A program made the position numbers and the translations under genes. A stretch of 64,000 bases of DNA, taken from contig NZ_JAYKKE010000001.1 in the NCBI RefSeq assembly GCF_036336025.1, positions 248,001-312,000 of the forward strand. The letters run 5' to 3'. The notes under the pieces are model-generated. The model was not told where the DNA came from. It saw only the letters and a list, made by a program, of their open reading frames with translations, and did no database searches. Shown piece after piece: positions 18,934 to 28,749 of this stretch; positions within the stretch are counted from its first letter, which is position 1; each line of letters opens with the position of its first letter. The stretch comes from Stomatohabitans albus. GTDB lineage: Bacteria > Actinomycetota > Nitriliruptoria > Euzebyales > Euzebyaceae.

Positions 18934-21375
18934 TCATCCTAAGTCGTTAGAGACGTTTCCTGTGGATTCATTATCGTCAGTTTCTTCCATAAAACTAACT
19001 TCTGGAATGTCATCATCGTCAACTACATCATCATCGTCAATACCGGCATCATCATGATGCGGTTCTCCGTCACGACGTTTCCTCCGACGGCGAACAACTT
19101 TCGTTTTACTCCGCTTAGGGATTGATGACCCGATAAACATACTCAGCCCACCAAACCCCAGAACTCCAGCAACTGCTGCCACTATTATCCATCCATCAAC
19201 AGGCAGACCAAGGGAGCCAATGGCGTTTTGGAATGGTGGCCACGTTGTAAACAGGTAGACGACACCTGCCGCCAAAGCCACGGCGATAAGACCAGCAACT
19301 TGCCCAAATCGGTTTGCTTTCGGGCGTTTAGGTCCATAGTCAGCATGTGCCCACGTACCTTCATCAAGCCCATCCCATTCCGGGGCCGGGGAAGGCCCAT
19401 CAGCCATAAATGCCGTGGCATCACCCAATTGGGTTTGGGTTGGTGATGGTGTTGTTGTTATACCCCGCGGACTTACCGAAATACCGCCAAAACCATGGAG
19501 GTCATGGTCTGTGTCATCATCGTGTGCGCTATTGGCCCAAGGCGTTGTTCTAAACGCTCGGTCAGCCATCCCAGGAATCCAGACCGCAGCCGGAACGGGC
19601 ATTTGTGCCGCTCCAACCTCATCAATATCTTCCTCGTACGTTGCGGTGACGGCTTCATCATTCGTGAGATGGTCACCAGAAGTGGATGGCCGCTTTCGTG
19701 TGGTGGCAGGATCTGGGGCATCCGCGAGTTCAAACCGTCCACCGAGTGGCACTGGGCTGGCAGGAACCTGCAAAACATCATGGCCACCCGCAATCCAAGC
19801 AACATTCAAATCTGATAGGAACCGCTTAACGGTCGGTGACGCGGCGGCTGGTAACGCCTCTGGTGTTGGAGTGCCTGGCTGCTGATCAAGCTCAGGAGGG
19901 GTTGAGCTGGGGGCACCGTGTTCAGTTTGGTGTATTTGGGTCAGTATGGCATCTAGAGGAAGCTGCTGCGTATCATCACGTTCATCCGCTGTGATGTCCT
20001 CGCTGCTGTTTTCGTTTGATACGCCATCACGGTTTGGTGAACCCGGGTCGTGTACGGCCCCCACTAATTGACTGCCGTCGGATGTACGCACTGGATTTGG
20101 TGTTGCGGTCTTAGGTTCAGGTTCTCGCATCAAAAGAACCTGCGGTGGGTATTGGGCCTCACTGAATGCGTCGAAGAGCTCCGTATCGTCAGCGGGATCC
20201 TCATCGCGTGTGGCTGGTGCCTCAACTACCGCCTCAGGAGCAGGGGCTTGGTCTACTTGGTCTTCGTATTGCAGGTCATCACCACGTGCTGACGCTGCCA
20301 TGAGCGCCGCAGCAAGCGCTTCAGACTCCACTTGTCTCGCATGATCTTGAGCGTTTGGAATAAGACCGGTCGCTTGAGCGTCGGTGATTTCTGTACCTTC
20401 ATGCTCACTCACGGCTGGCTCAGCTATGTCTGGTTCGTCTTCATCTAGTGCCAGCAATGACGCAACAGATACTGGCTGACTGTCAGTACGAGGATTCCAC
20501 GGGAACGATGGCGACGACGCTTCGATATATTCGGGTGCGAGTGCAAGATACGGGTCAAATGCTTGTGGCGCCGCGTCGTGCTCGTCAGGGTCGTCTTGGC
20601 CAAGGAGATCAATAATAGGATCAGACGAGACGGTGCCCTGGTCGTCAAGCTCAACGGGTGCGTCGGCATACCCGTCAGCCACGTCGTGTGCTTCGTGGTC
20701 ATCAGCCCGCAGAGGCTCATCAGCCTGCTGTGACGCATCAACTTCCTGTGACGCATCAGCTGAGGACAGGGTGGACACCACATCTGATGCGATAGGAGGT
20801 TCAAGCGGTTCTGCTTCAATCACTGTATCGGCCGACGATTGATCGACCGGAGCCAATGCCGTGTCATGGACTCGTTCAGATACGGTAGAGGTAGGTGTGT
20901 CCTCCGTCGGCGGTATCGGTGGTTGTGTTGCTTCTGGCTGGGGCCGATAGGCCGGCGTAATGCCAGGGTCTAGAAGGAGGTCACGGTCAAGTTCAAGGTC
21001 GGCATCAAAAATTATCGGACCATGATCCAAGCGGCCGGTTGGCACCGGACCGACCGTTGCGTCAATCCCTGGTACATCAGCCCACGCCGATTGCAGCCTT
21101 GCCGCCGTAACTGTAGGGGCTTCCTCAAGCACTGCCGCCGCATCTGCCAGGGGAAGTTCAAGCTCCTCGATGAGGACAACTGCAGCGTCATCACGGTTCA
21201 TGTCACCCGTTAGTTCAAGCTCTTGCTGGGCCAAGTGAAGGAAACTCACAAGATCCATTTCTTCCATTTCACTTGACACTTCAGCAATGCGATCAAGCAG
21301 TGGCTCAACCTGACCGGCAGGGATAAAAAACCCTAGGTAGGTCGCAAGCTGCGTTTCTGGAAAAATCACGGGCAT
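18934..21375 (-). CDS. Large acidic protein with C-terminal membrane hairpin, function unknown
   Basis: 813 residues, no family recognised. Residues 1-105 look folded and helical (VEPLLDRIAEVSSEMEEMDLVSFLHLAQQELEL...). About residues 105-680 are very acidic, Pro/Asp/Glu/Ala-rich and probably disordered. Two membrane helices follow near 690-712 and 727-750 with a short Pro-containing turn, then a sharply basic patch (KRSKTKVVRRRRKRR) and an Asp-run tail. With two helices, both the long N-terminal part and the tail should lie on the same, probably cytoplasmic, side. It stands alone behind the ferredoxin gene, separated from it by a hairpin. Coding bias looks like its neighbours. Confidence 0.8.
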   Translation of the reverse strand: MPVIFPETQLATYLGFFIPAGQVEPLLDRIAEVSSEMEEMDLVSFLHLAQQELELTGDMNRDDAAVVLIEELELPLADAAAVLEEAPTVTAARLQSAWADVPGIDATVGPVPTGRLDHGPIIFDADLELDRDLLLDPGITPAYRPQPEATQPPIPPTEDTPTSTVSERVHDTALAPVDQSSADTVIEAEPLEPPIASDVVSTLSSADASQEVDASQQADEPLRADDHEAHDVADGYADAPVELDDQGTVSSDPIIDLLGQDDPDEHDAAPQAFDPYLALAPEYIEASSPSFPWNPRTDSQPVSVASLLALDEDEPDIAEPAVSEHEGTEITDAQATGLIPNAQDHARQVESEALAAALMAASARGDDLQYEDQVDQAPAPEAVVEAPATRDEDPADDTELFDAFSEAQYPPQVLLMREPEPKTATPNPVRTSDGSQLVGAVHDPGSPNRDGVSNENSSEDITADERDDTQQLPLDAILTQIHQTEHGAPSSTPPELDQQPGTPTPEALPAAASPTVKRFLSDLNVAWIAGGHDVLQVPASPVPLGGRFELADAPDPATTRKRPSTSGDHLTNDEAVTATYEEDIDEVGAAQMPVPAAVWIPGMADRAFRTTPWANSAHDDDTDHDLHGFGGISVSPRGITTTPSPTQTQLGDATAFMADGPSPAPEWDGLDEGTWAHADYGPKRPKANRFGQVAGLIAVALAAGVVYLFTTWPPFQNAIGSLGLPVDGWIIVAAVAGVLGFGGLSMFIGSSIPKRSKTKVVRRRRKRRDGEPHHDDAGIDDDDVVDDDDIPEVSFMEETDDNESTGNVSNDLG

Positions 21376-21396
21376 TCACCATGGGTCCGATAGCGC

Positions 21397-21420
21397 AGCG
21401 GGCAGGTTACCCTGCCCGCT
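21397..21420 (-). terminator. Perfect 10-bp hairpin after fdxA
   Basis: AGCGGGCAGG and CCTGCCCGCT flank a TTAC loop 10 bp downstream of the ferredoxin stop. There is no U-tract, so it may be a non-canonical terminator or an mRNA-stabilising hairpin. Confidence 0.5.
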
Positions 21421-21429
21421 TGAATCGGA

Positions 21430-21753
21430 TTAACTGTCTTTCTCAAATAGCGTGACGAATTCAACGTCTGCGTCCTGAGGCCCTGTTGCGGCAGCACCAC
21501 CTGGGCTGCCCAGGCCAGTGACCTCGAAGAACTCTGCATTTAGTTCAATGAAATTCGTCTCTTCTTCAGGTACATCATCTTCGTAATAAATGGCCTCAAC
21601 CGGACAGACAGGTTCGCACGCTCCACAATCGACGCATTCATCAGGCTGGATATACAGCATCCGATCGCCTTCGTAAATGCAGTCCACAGGACATTCATCT
21701 ACACAAGCGCGATCCTTTTCATCAATGCATGCGGAGGTGATGATATAGGCCAT
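21430..21753 (-). CDS. fdxA: 7Fe-8S ferredoxin
   Basis: A 107-residue electron carrier. The first cluster motif is C-x7-C-x3-CP (Cys9, Cys17, Cys21), which leaves the second position atypically spaced and signals a 3Fe-4S site. The second is C-x2-C-x2-C-x3-CP (CVDCGACEPVCP), a 4Fe-4S site. The C-terminal extension (ETNFIELNAEFF...) is typical of actinobacterial FdxA. It begins 11 bp after the pyruvate kinase stop, so the two may be co-transcribed. The redox partner is unknown. Confidence 0.95.
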   Translation of the reverse strand: MAYIITSACIDEKDRACVDECPVDCIYEGDRMLYIQPDECVDCGACEPVCPVEAIYYEDDVPEEETNFIELNAEFFEVTGLGSPGGAAATGPQDADVEFVTLFEKDS

Positions 21754-21764
21754 TACATAGTCTC

Positions 21765-23219
21765 CTAGGAATTGATCCGATCACCAATACGGTGTACCCA
21801 AATACGACTCGTTCCACCGGAGGCACCGGGAGGCCCAGTTACAAGAACAACCACGTCACCTGGCTCGACATAGCCGCGATTAATCAAATTCTCTTCGGCC
21901 ATTACAAGCAGCGCAGTCGCGTGATCGCGCATGGGTACCACAACAGATTCGGTACCCCACATCAATGCCGTCCGGCCTTTAACTTCCTGGTCGATGACCA
22001 TACCAACGAGTGGCATACGGGGACGGTTCTTACTGACAAGCTGCACACTCCACCCTGAAAGGGAGAACACCGCAATAGCCTTCGCATTGACCGCATTGGC
22101 CAATTCAACCGCATGTTGGCTAACCAAACGACCAGTCATCGTGGGGTCATTGCTTGGCACAGCCCGTGCAGGAGTATGGTGCATATAGTTGGGATGACTT
22201 TCGGCAACCTCGGCAATACGCGCCATCGTCTTAACCGCTTCAACCGGGTAGGCACCTGCCGCCGTTTCACCACTAAGCATCACCGCATCCGTACCATCAA
22301 AGATGGCATTGGCGACATCTGAAGCCTCGGCACGGGTGGGCCGCGGGTTACGAATCATAGAGTCCAGCATCTCAGTCGCGGTGATTACCGGGCGACCGGC
22401 TGCATTGGCTTTGGTAATGATTTCTTTCTGGATAGCGGGGACACGTTCAGGGCCAATCTCAACACCCATATCACCACGTGCGACCATGACCGCATCGGTG
22501 ACATCAATAATTTCGTCCAAGTTTTCAATAGCTTCAGGGCGTTCCAGCTTGGCGATGATGAGCTGATTGCCACCGTATTGGCGAACAAGCTTCTGGGCTG
22601 ACCGAATATCACGCGCAGAACGCACAAAGGAAAGGGCCACCCAGTCAACCCTTTGTTCAACCATGAACTTCAGGTCTTCAATATCTTTTTCTGTCAACGA
22701 TGGAGCACTCACCGCCACACCCGGAAGGTTCAACCCCTTGCGGCTCTTCGCCAACCCACCAACAACAACACGAGCACGCACCGCATTGTTAACAACCTCA
22801 GAGACAACAAGACGTAAGGAGCCGTCGTCAATGAGCAGCATGGACCCAGTATGAACATCACGTGCTAACGCTTCGTAGACAACCGGAATAGCGACAAGGC
22901 CGTCTTTTTCATAGGTATCAAGGGTTTCAACGCCTGGGAAAATCCAGACTTCTTCGCCCTCAACCAGTTCCAGACCCGGATCAGGCACCAACCCCAATCG
23001 AATCTTGGGTCCTTGGAGGTCACCAAGCACCCCGACAGTTCGGTTTAATTCCTCACCGATCTGACGAACAAGCCGGATGCGTTCAGCGTGGTCCTCATGG
23101 GAACCATGGCTGAAGTTCATGCGCAGAACGTCAGCTCCAGCCTTGATAATGCCCTTAAGGCTTTCATAATCACTCGTAGATGGACCGACGGTTGCGACGA
23201 TCTTTGCGCGACGTGCCAC
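21765..23219 (-). CDS. pyk: Pyruvate kinase
   Basis: Converts phosphoenolpyruvate and ADP to pyruvate and ATP. Visible: the N-terminal KIVATVGPSTSDYESLKGIIKAGADVLRMNFSHG, the active-site segment IIAKLERPEAIENLDEI, VMVARGDMGVEIG, the ITATEMLDSMIRNPRPTRAEASDVANAIFDGTDAVMLSGETAAG signature, and a full C-terminal allosteric domain. 484 residues is normal. Together with pfkA at 49 kb it indicates an Embden-Meyerhof route. Confidence 0.97.
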   Translation of the reverse strand: MARRAKIVATVGPSTSDYESLKGIIKAGADVLRMNFSHGSHEDHAERIRLVRQIGEELNRTVGVLGDLQGPKIRLGLVPDPGLELVEGEEVWIFPGVETLDTYEKDGLVAIPVVYEALARDVHTGSMLLIDDGSLRLVVSEVVNNAVRARVVVGGLAKSRKGLNLPGVAVSAPSLTEKDIEDLKFMVEQRVDWVALSFVRSARDIRSAQKLVRQYGGNQLIIAKLERPEAIENLDEIIDVTDAVMVARGDMGVEIGPERVPAIQKEIITKANAAGRPVITATEMLDSMIRNPRPTRAEASDVANAIFDGTDAVMLSGETAAGAYPVEAVKTMARIAEVAESHPNYMHHTPARAVPSNDPTMTGRLVSQHAVELANAVNAKAIAVFSLSGWSVQLVSKNRPRMPLVGMVIDQEVKGRTALMWGTESVVVPMRDHATALLVMAEENLINRGYVEPGDVVVLVTGPPGASGGTSRIWVHRIGDRINS

Positions 23220-23287
23220 TCATGGCTCCTTTGTATCGAAATCAGACATCAGGCAACGGGGCCCGACCACTCGACCCAGCTTAATAC

Positions 23288-23322
23288 GCCTGTGGGACAT
23301 GTGTTCATCATGCCCCACAGGC
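23288..23322 (-). terminator. Hairpin between the ABC importer operon and pyk
   Basis: GCCTGTGGG and CCCACAGGC form a 9-bp stem, with an inner CATG/CATG pair, in the 149-bp gap after the last permease gene. It lacks a U-tract on either strand. It probably closes the importer transcript. Confidence 0.45.
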
Positions 23323-23368
23323 AGCCAATGGGTGAACTATCCCTCAATCGGTGCCCGTTGCTGCTGGA

Positions 23369-24649
23369 TTAGTGCCCGCTCTTATAGGGGATATTCTCAG
23401 CCGCGGGTGGGGTGACCCGTCCGACAAATCCAGCCACGGCCAAGACGGTTACCACATAAGGAATCATTAAGAGGAACTGGCTCGGAACCGGCGCTCCGAT
23501 AATGGACAGGGTATTGGCAATATTGCGGCTGAATCCAAACATCAACGCTGCCACAAGCGCACCCATCGGGTTCCAACGGCCGAGGATCATGGCAGCGAGG
23601 GCGATATACCCGTTGCCGGCCGTCATCTCCTTGCCGAAGGCAAGACCAGAACCAATGGTGAAGTAGGCGCCACCTAGGCCAGCCAAGGCACCACCAAGAA
23701 TCGTGTTTATCCACCGTGTCCGGTTCACATTGATACCCACCGTATCGGCAGCCCTGGGGTGTTCACCTACGGCACGAAGCCGTAAACCCCATTGGGAGCG
23801 GAAGAGGTAGATCTGAAGCAACACCAAGAAGACGTAGCCCAGGTAGACGAGAATCGTTTGGTTAAAGAGCACTGGCCCCAAGATCGGGATCTGACTCAGC
23901 AGCGGAATAGCGATATTCGGGAGACGCATCCCGGCATTTAAAAACGATCCCGCCTCTGTGAGAACGGTTGAGAACAAGAAGCTTGTTAGGCCCACCACAA
24001 GGACGTTTAACACCACCCCAACGATGATTTGGTCAACCTCGTGGTTGATGGCGAACCAGGCTAAAAGCACCCCGATCAAGGCACCAGCAATAGGGGCACC
24101 AATCAGCCCCACCCAGGTCGTATGAAACAGGTTGGCTACTACCACGGCGACAAACGCCCCGGCGAGGAGCTGCCCTTCAATGGCGATATTCACAACCCCG
24201 ACTCGTTCACAGACCACCCCAGAGAGGGCACCAAATACGAGAGGAACACTGAACCCGAGCCCTCCGGCTAACAGGCTCGTAACAGGAATCACCGCGTTTC
24301 GCCCGGCCCCAGACCACACCAAAAAGGCAAGAATAAATCCAACGGTGAGTATCACCCAGGGCAATACCTGAACCGGTTTGCGAGCCTGGGCACGTACCCA
24401 AGCAAATGCGGTGAACCCAGCGGGAATAACGAGCAGACCGAGTAGCGTTTCTCGGGCGGGAACCCCTATGCGCAGTTCAGGCAGCCACGTACCACCCGCA
24501 CCAAGGTTCAAAAAGGTTTCCCCACTGGTGTACATCGCCATGAGCCCGATCAGGACGAAGGCAATGCTGCCGGTTACTAATCCACGCAGAGGGAGCGGAA
24601 TATGAACATCATCGAGGGTGGTTTCTGGTGTTACCGATACAGCACTCAT
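23369..24649 (-). CDS. Nucleoside-type ABC transporter permease (second subunit)
   Basis: 426 residues with about ten membrane helices. It belongs to the BPD_transp_2 superfamily used by RbsC and YufQ/NupC-type nucleoside importers. The cytoplasmic coupling region has GLRLRAVGEHPRAADTVGINVNRTRW, and GALSGVVCERVGVVNIAIEGQLLAGAF is the hallmark motif of this branch. It overlaps the preceding permease gene by 4 bp (ATGA). It forms a heterodimeric channel with that protein. Last gene of the operon. Confidence 0.92.
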   Translation of the reverse strand: MSAVSVTPETTLDDVHIPLPLRGLVTGSIAFVLIGLMAMYTSGETFLNLGAGGTWLPELRIGVPARETLLGLLVIPAGFTAFAWVRAQARKPVQVLPWVILTVGFILAFLVWSGAGRNAVIPVTSLLAGGLGFSVPLVFGALSGVVCERVGVVNIAIEGQLLAGAFVAVVVANLFHTTWVGLIGAPIAGALIGVLLAWFAINHEVDQIIVGVVLNVLVVGLTSFLFSTVLTEAGSFLNAGMRLPNIAIPLLSQIPILGPVLFNQTILVYLGYVFLVLLQIYLFRSQWGLRLRAVGEHPRAADTVGINVNRTRWINTILGGALAGLGGAYFTIGSGLAFGKEMTAGNGYIALAAMILGRWNPMGALVAALMFGFSRNIANTLSIIGAPVPSQFLLMIPYVVTVLAVAGFVGRVTPPAAENIPYKSGH

Positions 24650-25854
24650 GATTTCTTCTCCGCACGCATAAAGGGAATGGCCGCACGGACTAGGGCCGGT
24701 GCAGCAATCAACAAAACGATCACACTTTGCAGAACGAGCACAATGTCAATAGGGGTGTTGGCGGCGGTTTGCATCAAGAAGCCGCCTGCCTTGAGCGCCC
24801 CAAAGAGGACGCCGGCAAGTGCAGTACCAACGGGTCGGTTACGCCCCAAGAGCGCCACGGTGATCGCATCAAAGCCAATCGAACCAGCAATACCGGATTC
24901 GAGGCGACTCTCGGTTCCAAGAATCAGCGTTCCTGCAGCTAATCCTGCAAGGGCACCACTGATCATCATCGTTCGAATGGTTACCATACCAACGCTCATC
25001 CCAGCGAACCGAGCTGCTTCCATATTGTGCCCTACGGCTCGAATTTCAAAGCCAATCGTCGAACGCTCAATCAGCCACCACACGACTGCAGTGGCAAGAA
25101 GGGCCACAAGGAAGCCTGCGTGGAGTCGGAATGGTGGCCCTATAAGGGCTGGGAATTGTGCACCTTCCAACACTGGTGGACTTTGTGGATTCGTTGATCC
25201 GGGGACCAAGAAGGTGGGGAGGGTCAGTAGCCAACTCAACAGAAAAAGTGCAACCGAGTTCAACATAATCGTTACGATCACTTCGTTGGCGCCGGTTTGG
25301 GCTTTTAAAACACCAGCAATACCAGCCCAGATAGCCCCACCAAGAATAGCGCCCAATAGGGCTGCAATTAAGTGGACACCAGCAGGCATCGGTATAGCAA
25401 ATCCGACATAACCCCCGAGTGCTGCACCCATGAGCATCTGGCCTTGGGCCCCAATATTAAATAGTCCTGCTCGGAACCCGACGGAAAGCCCCAGACCGGC
25501 ACAAATAAGCGGGGTGGCAAAAACCAACGTTTCCGTAAATGGTCGGACGGCGCGCTGCCAGTTCGGTGCGTTGAAATCAAATACTGACCCACGAAACATT
25601 GAGACGTAGGCATCAGCTACCGAATGCCAAATCGCCATCAATGTATCGGTTGGGCGGGCGAAGAAGTAACCGGATGCACGTTGTACTTCCAGATTGGTCG
25701 CCGCAATCAGTACGGCTCCTATCCCGAGTGCAATCACAACCGCAGCGATACTTAACCCTGCTTGGTCAAGCCATACTTTCCAGCGACTGTGTTCTGGTTG
25801 GGCAAGGTCAGTCACGCTTCCCACCGTTCCCTTCGACTGCTTCAATCGCTTCAT
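24646..25854 (-). CDS. Nucleoside-type ABC transporter permease (first subunit)
   Basis: 402 residues, BPD_transp_2 fold with about nine membrane helices. GLSVGFRAGLFNIGAQGQMLMGAALGGYVGF is the branch signature, and EIRAVGHNMEAARFAGMSVGMVTIRTM the cytoplasmic coupling loop. It overlaps the ATPase gene by 47 bp if ATG 25854 is used; an in-frame GTG at 25815 would overlap by only 8 bp, so the start is uncertain. Pairs with the permease encoded next. Confidence 0.91.
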   Translation of the reverse strand: MKRLKQSKGTVGSVTDLAQPEHSRWKVWLDQAGLSIAAVVIALGIGAVLIAATNLEVQRASGYFFARPTDTLMAIWHSVADAYVSMFRGSVFDFNAPNWQRAVRPFTETLVFATPLICAGLGLSVGFRAGLFNIGAQGQMLMGAALGGYVGFAIPMPAGVHLIAALLGAILGGAIWAGIAGVLKAQTGANEVIVTIMLNSVALFLLSWLLTLPTFLVPGSTNPQSPPVLEGAQFPALIGPPFRLHAGFLVALLATAVVWWLIERSTIGFEIRAVGHNMEAARFAGMSVGMVTIRTMMISGALAGLAAGTLILGTESRLESGIAGSIGFDAITVALLGRNRPVGTALAGVLFGALKAGGFLMQTAANTPIDIVLVLQSVIVLLIAAPALVRAAIPFMRAEKKS

Positions 25855-27346
25855 CTAACGGCACCCCCGCCATCATCAAGCCAAGGATGTCACGATCCGT
25901 GTCTGGGCCAACCTCGCCCACAATACGCCCGCGGTACATCACGACAATGCGATCAGATAGTTTCAAAATCTCATCAAGTTCGCTACTAATAAGCACGATT
26001 GGTTTGCCGGCATCTCGCTGGGCAACAAGCTGGGCATGGATGAACTCAATGGACCCAACATCAACCCCACGGGTGGGCTGATTAGCAACAAGCAGCGTGA
26101 TGTCATTACCGAGCTCACGTGCCACCACAACCTTTTGCTGGTTACCTCCACTCAGGGTACCAATCGGGTCGGTAACAGATCCCAAGCGCACGTCGTAAGT
26201 TTCTACCGTTGCATTGGCATGCGCATTCAATTTTTCGGGACTAATCGTTTTACGGTCAGCAAAATGCCGGTAAGTATTGAGAATCAGATTCTCCGCAACG
26301 GACATTTCTTTTACCATCCCGTCAACCGTCCGGTCCTCTGGGATGAAACGTACACCACCATCAATATGGCTACGCACGCTCATATTCGTAATGTCCTTGC
26401 CATGTAATCGGATTCTCCCCCCTTCAGCATTTTCGACCCCAAGCAGCACCTGGGCAAGTTCGGTTTGCCCATTTCCTTGTACCCCCGCAATCCCAACGAT
26501 TTCTGAAGCGCGCACATTCATCGATGCATGGTCAACTACAAGCTGACCGGTTTCATTCAGCACACTGAGATTGTCAATCTCAAGTACAACGTCACCAGGT
26601 TCAATAGCGGACCGTACCCCCTTGAGGTCTACCGGGCGTCCAACCATTGCCGCAGCCAGATCTGCTTCGGATGTGCTTGGTTCAGCAGTCCCAACAACCT
26701 TACCGCGACGAATAATCGTAATTCTGTCGGCAACCGCACGGACTTCACGCAATTTGTGGGTGATGAAGATAATTGAGGTGCCATCGTCGGCAAGCTGCCG
26801 CATGATCGCCATCAATTCGTCAGTTTCTTGAGGGGTGAGTACTGAGGTTGGTTCATCAAGAATGAGTACCTTGGCATCTCGGCTCAACGCTTTGACGATT
26901 TCTACTTGCTGTTGGGCACCAACGGGTAGATCTTCAATTAAGGCATCGGGATCTAAGGAAAACCCGAACCGGTTGCTCACATCAAGTACCATTTGACGGG
27001 CTTGCTGAAAATCAATCAGTCCAGCCCCCTTCATTGGCTCGTGACCGAGTGCCACACTTTCAGCAACCGTAAACACAGGAATTAGCATGAAGTGCTGGTG
27101 CACCATGCCCACTCCGCGGTCCACTGCATCACCAGGGCCAGCAAACACTACGGGTTCGCCATCAAGCAAGATCTGTCCGCTATCGGGCTTATATAAGCCG
27201 TAGAGGACATTCATGAGCGTTGACTTACCCGCCCCGTTTTCGCCCAGTAATACGTGGATTTCTCCCGGTTCGACGACCAAATCTATGTTGTCATTCGCAA
27301 TAACGGGTCCGAAGCGTTTCCCGATACCGCGTAGTTCGAGTTTCAT
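25808..27346 (-). CDS. Nucleoside-type ABC transporter ATP-binding protein (two ATPase domains)
   Basis: A fused double ATPase. The first domain has Walker A LLGENGAGKST, signature DLPVGAQQQVEIVKAL and Walker B VLILDEPTSVLT. The second has a degenerate P-loop (GVQGNGQTEL) but a good signature LSGGNQQKVVVAREL, the asymmetry typical of RbsA/YufO-type proteins. ATG 27346 with AGGAG 6 nt upstream is preferred over 27364, giving 512 residues. A terminator-like hairpin lies between this gene and the upstream lipoprotein gene. Confidence 0.94.
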   Translation of the reverse strand: MKLELRGIGKRFGPVIANDNIDLVVEPGEIHVLLGENGAGKSTLMNVLYGLYKPDSGQILLDGEPVVFAGPGDAVDRGVGMVHQHFMLIPVFTVAESVALGHEPMKGAGLIDFQQARQMVLDVSNRFGFSLDPDALIEDLPVGAQQQVEIVKALSRDAKVLILDEPTSVLTPQETDELMAIMRQLADDGTSIIFITHKLREVRAVADRITIIRRGKVVGTAEPSTSEADLAAAMVGRPVDLKGVRSAIEPGDVVLEIDNLSVLNETGQLVVDHASMNVRASEIVGIAGVQGNGQTELAQVLLGVENAEGGRIRLHGKDITNMSVRSHIDGGVRFIPEDRTVDGMVKEMSVAENLILNTYRHFADRKTISPEKLNAHANATVETYDVRLGSVTDPIGTLSGGNQQKVVVARELGNDITLLVANQPTRGVDVGSIEFIHAQLVAQRDAGKPIVLISSELDEILKLSDRIVVMYRGRIVGEVGPDTDRDILGLMMAGVPLDEAIEAVEGNGGKRD

Positions 27347-27390
27347 CCAGCTCTCCTGTTGCAAGGCTTACACGAATGATACAGGACCAT

Positions 27391-27420
27391 AAAAAACGCG
27401 AGCACGTTTGTACTCGCGTT
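27391..27420 (-). terminator. Intrinsic terminator/attenuator between lipoprotein and ATPase genes
   Basis: On the minus strand AACGCGAG and CTCGCGTT pair over 8 bp around a 10-nt loop, and the run of T after the second arm is six long. It lies 28 bp after the lipoprotein stop and inside the operon. It should let the binding protein be made in excess over the membrane subunits. Confidence 0.75.
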
Positions 27421-27448
27421 AGGTCTGCTCCAGCGTAATCAGTAACGA

Positions 27449-28585
27449 TTACTTCGGCGCGTTCGGGCTCTCTACCTTGAGATCACCCTTGATGATTTGT
27501 TCTTCTAGCTTCTTGACCCCATCCTTCACTTCCTGTGGAACCTGGCTATCAAAGTCATAGAAGGGAGCCAATGACACACCACCGTTTTCCAGGGTGCCCA
27601 CATAGGGTTCATTTGTGAACTGGCCCTTGGCGGCCAAGGCGACGGTGTCAGCAACTGAGGCATCAATTTTCTTGAGCACAGAGGTTAAGATCACATCTTT
27701 GTGTTCAGGTGCGCTCTGATTGCCGTCAGAGTCAACCCACACGACCATCGTTCCCTCGTGCGCCTTTGCGGCAGTGGCAGCACCGTTAGCAAGGGGACCT
27801 GCCACCGGCATAATAATGTCAGCACCTTGGCTAATGAAACCTTCAGTGATGGTCTGGCCTTGAGAAATCTCATCGAAGGTTCCAGCAAAGGTGCCCTTCT
27901 GTTCTGCCTTATCCCAGCCGATGAGCTTGACGTCTTTGCCGAACTCTTCGTTGTATTTGGCCACACCATCAGCAAAGCCATCCATAAAGATTTGAACACT
28001 GGGGATAGGGAGGCCACCAAAGGTTGCGACAGCGCCAGTCTTTGTTGTCCCGGCGGCCACGTACCCTGCCAAATAGGAAGCTTCTGCGGTATTAAACAGT
28101 AGGGGCCGGGCATTGTCGAAGGTGACGGCATTCCCACTCGCATCTGTAAACGATGAGTCGATTAATGCAAATTCGGTCTCTGGATTGTTTTTTGCGGCTT
28201 CTGCAATGGGTTCAGCCAATAAGAAACCAACACCGATGGTTAACCCACAACCACCTTGGATCATAGAATCCACGTTGGGTGCAAAGTCTGATGTTTGAGT
28301 GGATTCGGCAGTGTTGCTCTTGATACCCAAGTCAGCAACGGCTTGGTTCAACCCTTCATAGGCACTCTGGTTAAAGGATTTATCATCCCAGCCACCCGCA
28401 TCAGAAACGAGGCAGGCGAGAAAATCCTTATTGACATCGCCGTCAGCAGTAGTTGCTGACGTACTTTCGCTGCTGCCACCTGCCGCGGTACTTGCACTTT
28501 CAGTGGGGGCAGCGTCGGGGGCTTGTCCGCAAGCGGCAATAGCCATTGCTAGGGCAGCGAACAGGGAAATAGAACGGAATTTCAC
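27449..28585 (-). CDS. BMP-family (nucleoside-binding) lipoprotein
   Basis: 378 residues with a lipoprotein signal: charged start, hydrophobic core and lipobox AIAAC, Cys19 becoming the lipidated N-terminus. A Ser/Thr/Ala-rich spacer follows. The BMP domain shows GGWDDKSFNQSAYEGLNQAVADLGI, SLIQGGC-like (MIQGGCGLTIGVGF), EFALIDSSF and ADIIMPVAGPLANGA. BMP proteins of this type bind purine nucleosides. It is first of an importer operon and divergent from upp, which suits a nucleobase salvage role. Anchored outside the membrane. Confidence 0.93.
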   Translation of the reverse strand: MKFRSISLFAALAMAIAACGQAPDAAPTESASTAAGGSSESTSATTADGDVNKDFLACLVSDAGGWDDKSFNQSAYEGLNQAVADLGIKSNTAESTQTSDFAPNVDSMIQGGCGLTIGVGFLLAEPIAEAAKNNPETEFALIDSSFTDASGNAVTFDNARPLLFNTAEASYLAGYVAAGTTKTGAVATFGGLPIPSVQIFMDGFADGVAKYNEEFGKDVKLIGWDKAEQKGTFAGTFDEISQGQTITEGFISQGADIIMPVAGPLANGAATAAKAHEGTMVVWVDSDGNQSAPEHKDVILTSVLKKIDASVADTVALAAKGQFTNEPYVGTLENGGVSLAPFYDFDSQVPQEVKDGVKKLEEQIIKGDLKVESPNAPK

Positions 28586-28749
28586 AAAAGCTCCAAAAAT
28601 TAGGTGATCGTGAACCGCGCTGATTGATGCGGTTCTGTCCTCTCAGCACATGCGGTATTAGCCGCTAACCGTCATAGTAACCGGCAACCATCCGAAGTGG
28701 TCAAAAAATAGGACACTATGGTTGTGCAAAACTACAAAAAGGTGAACCG

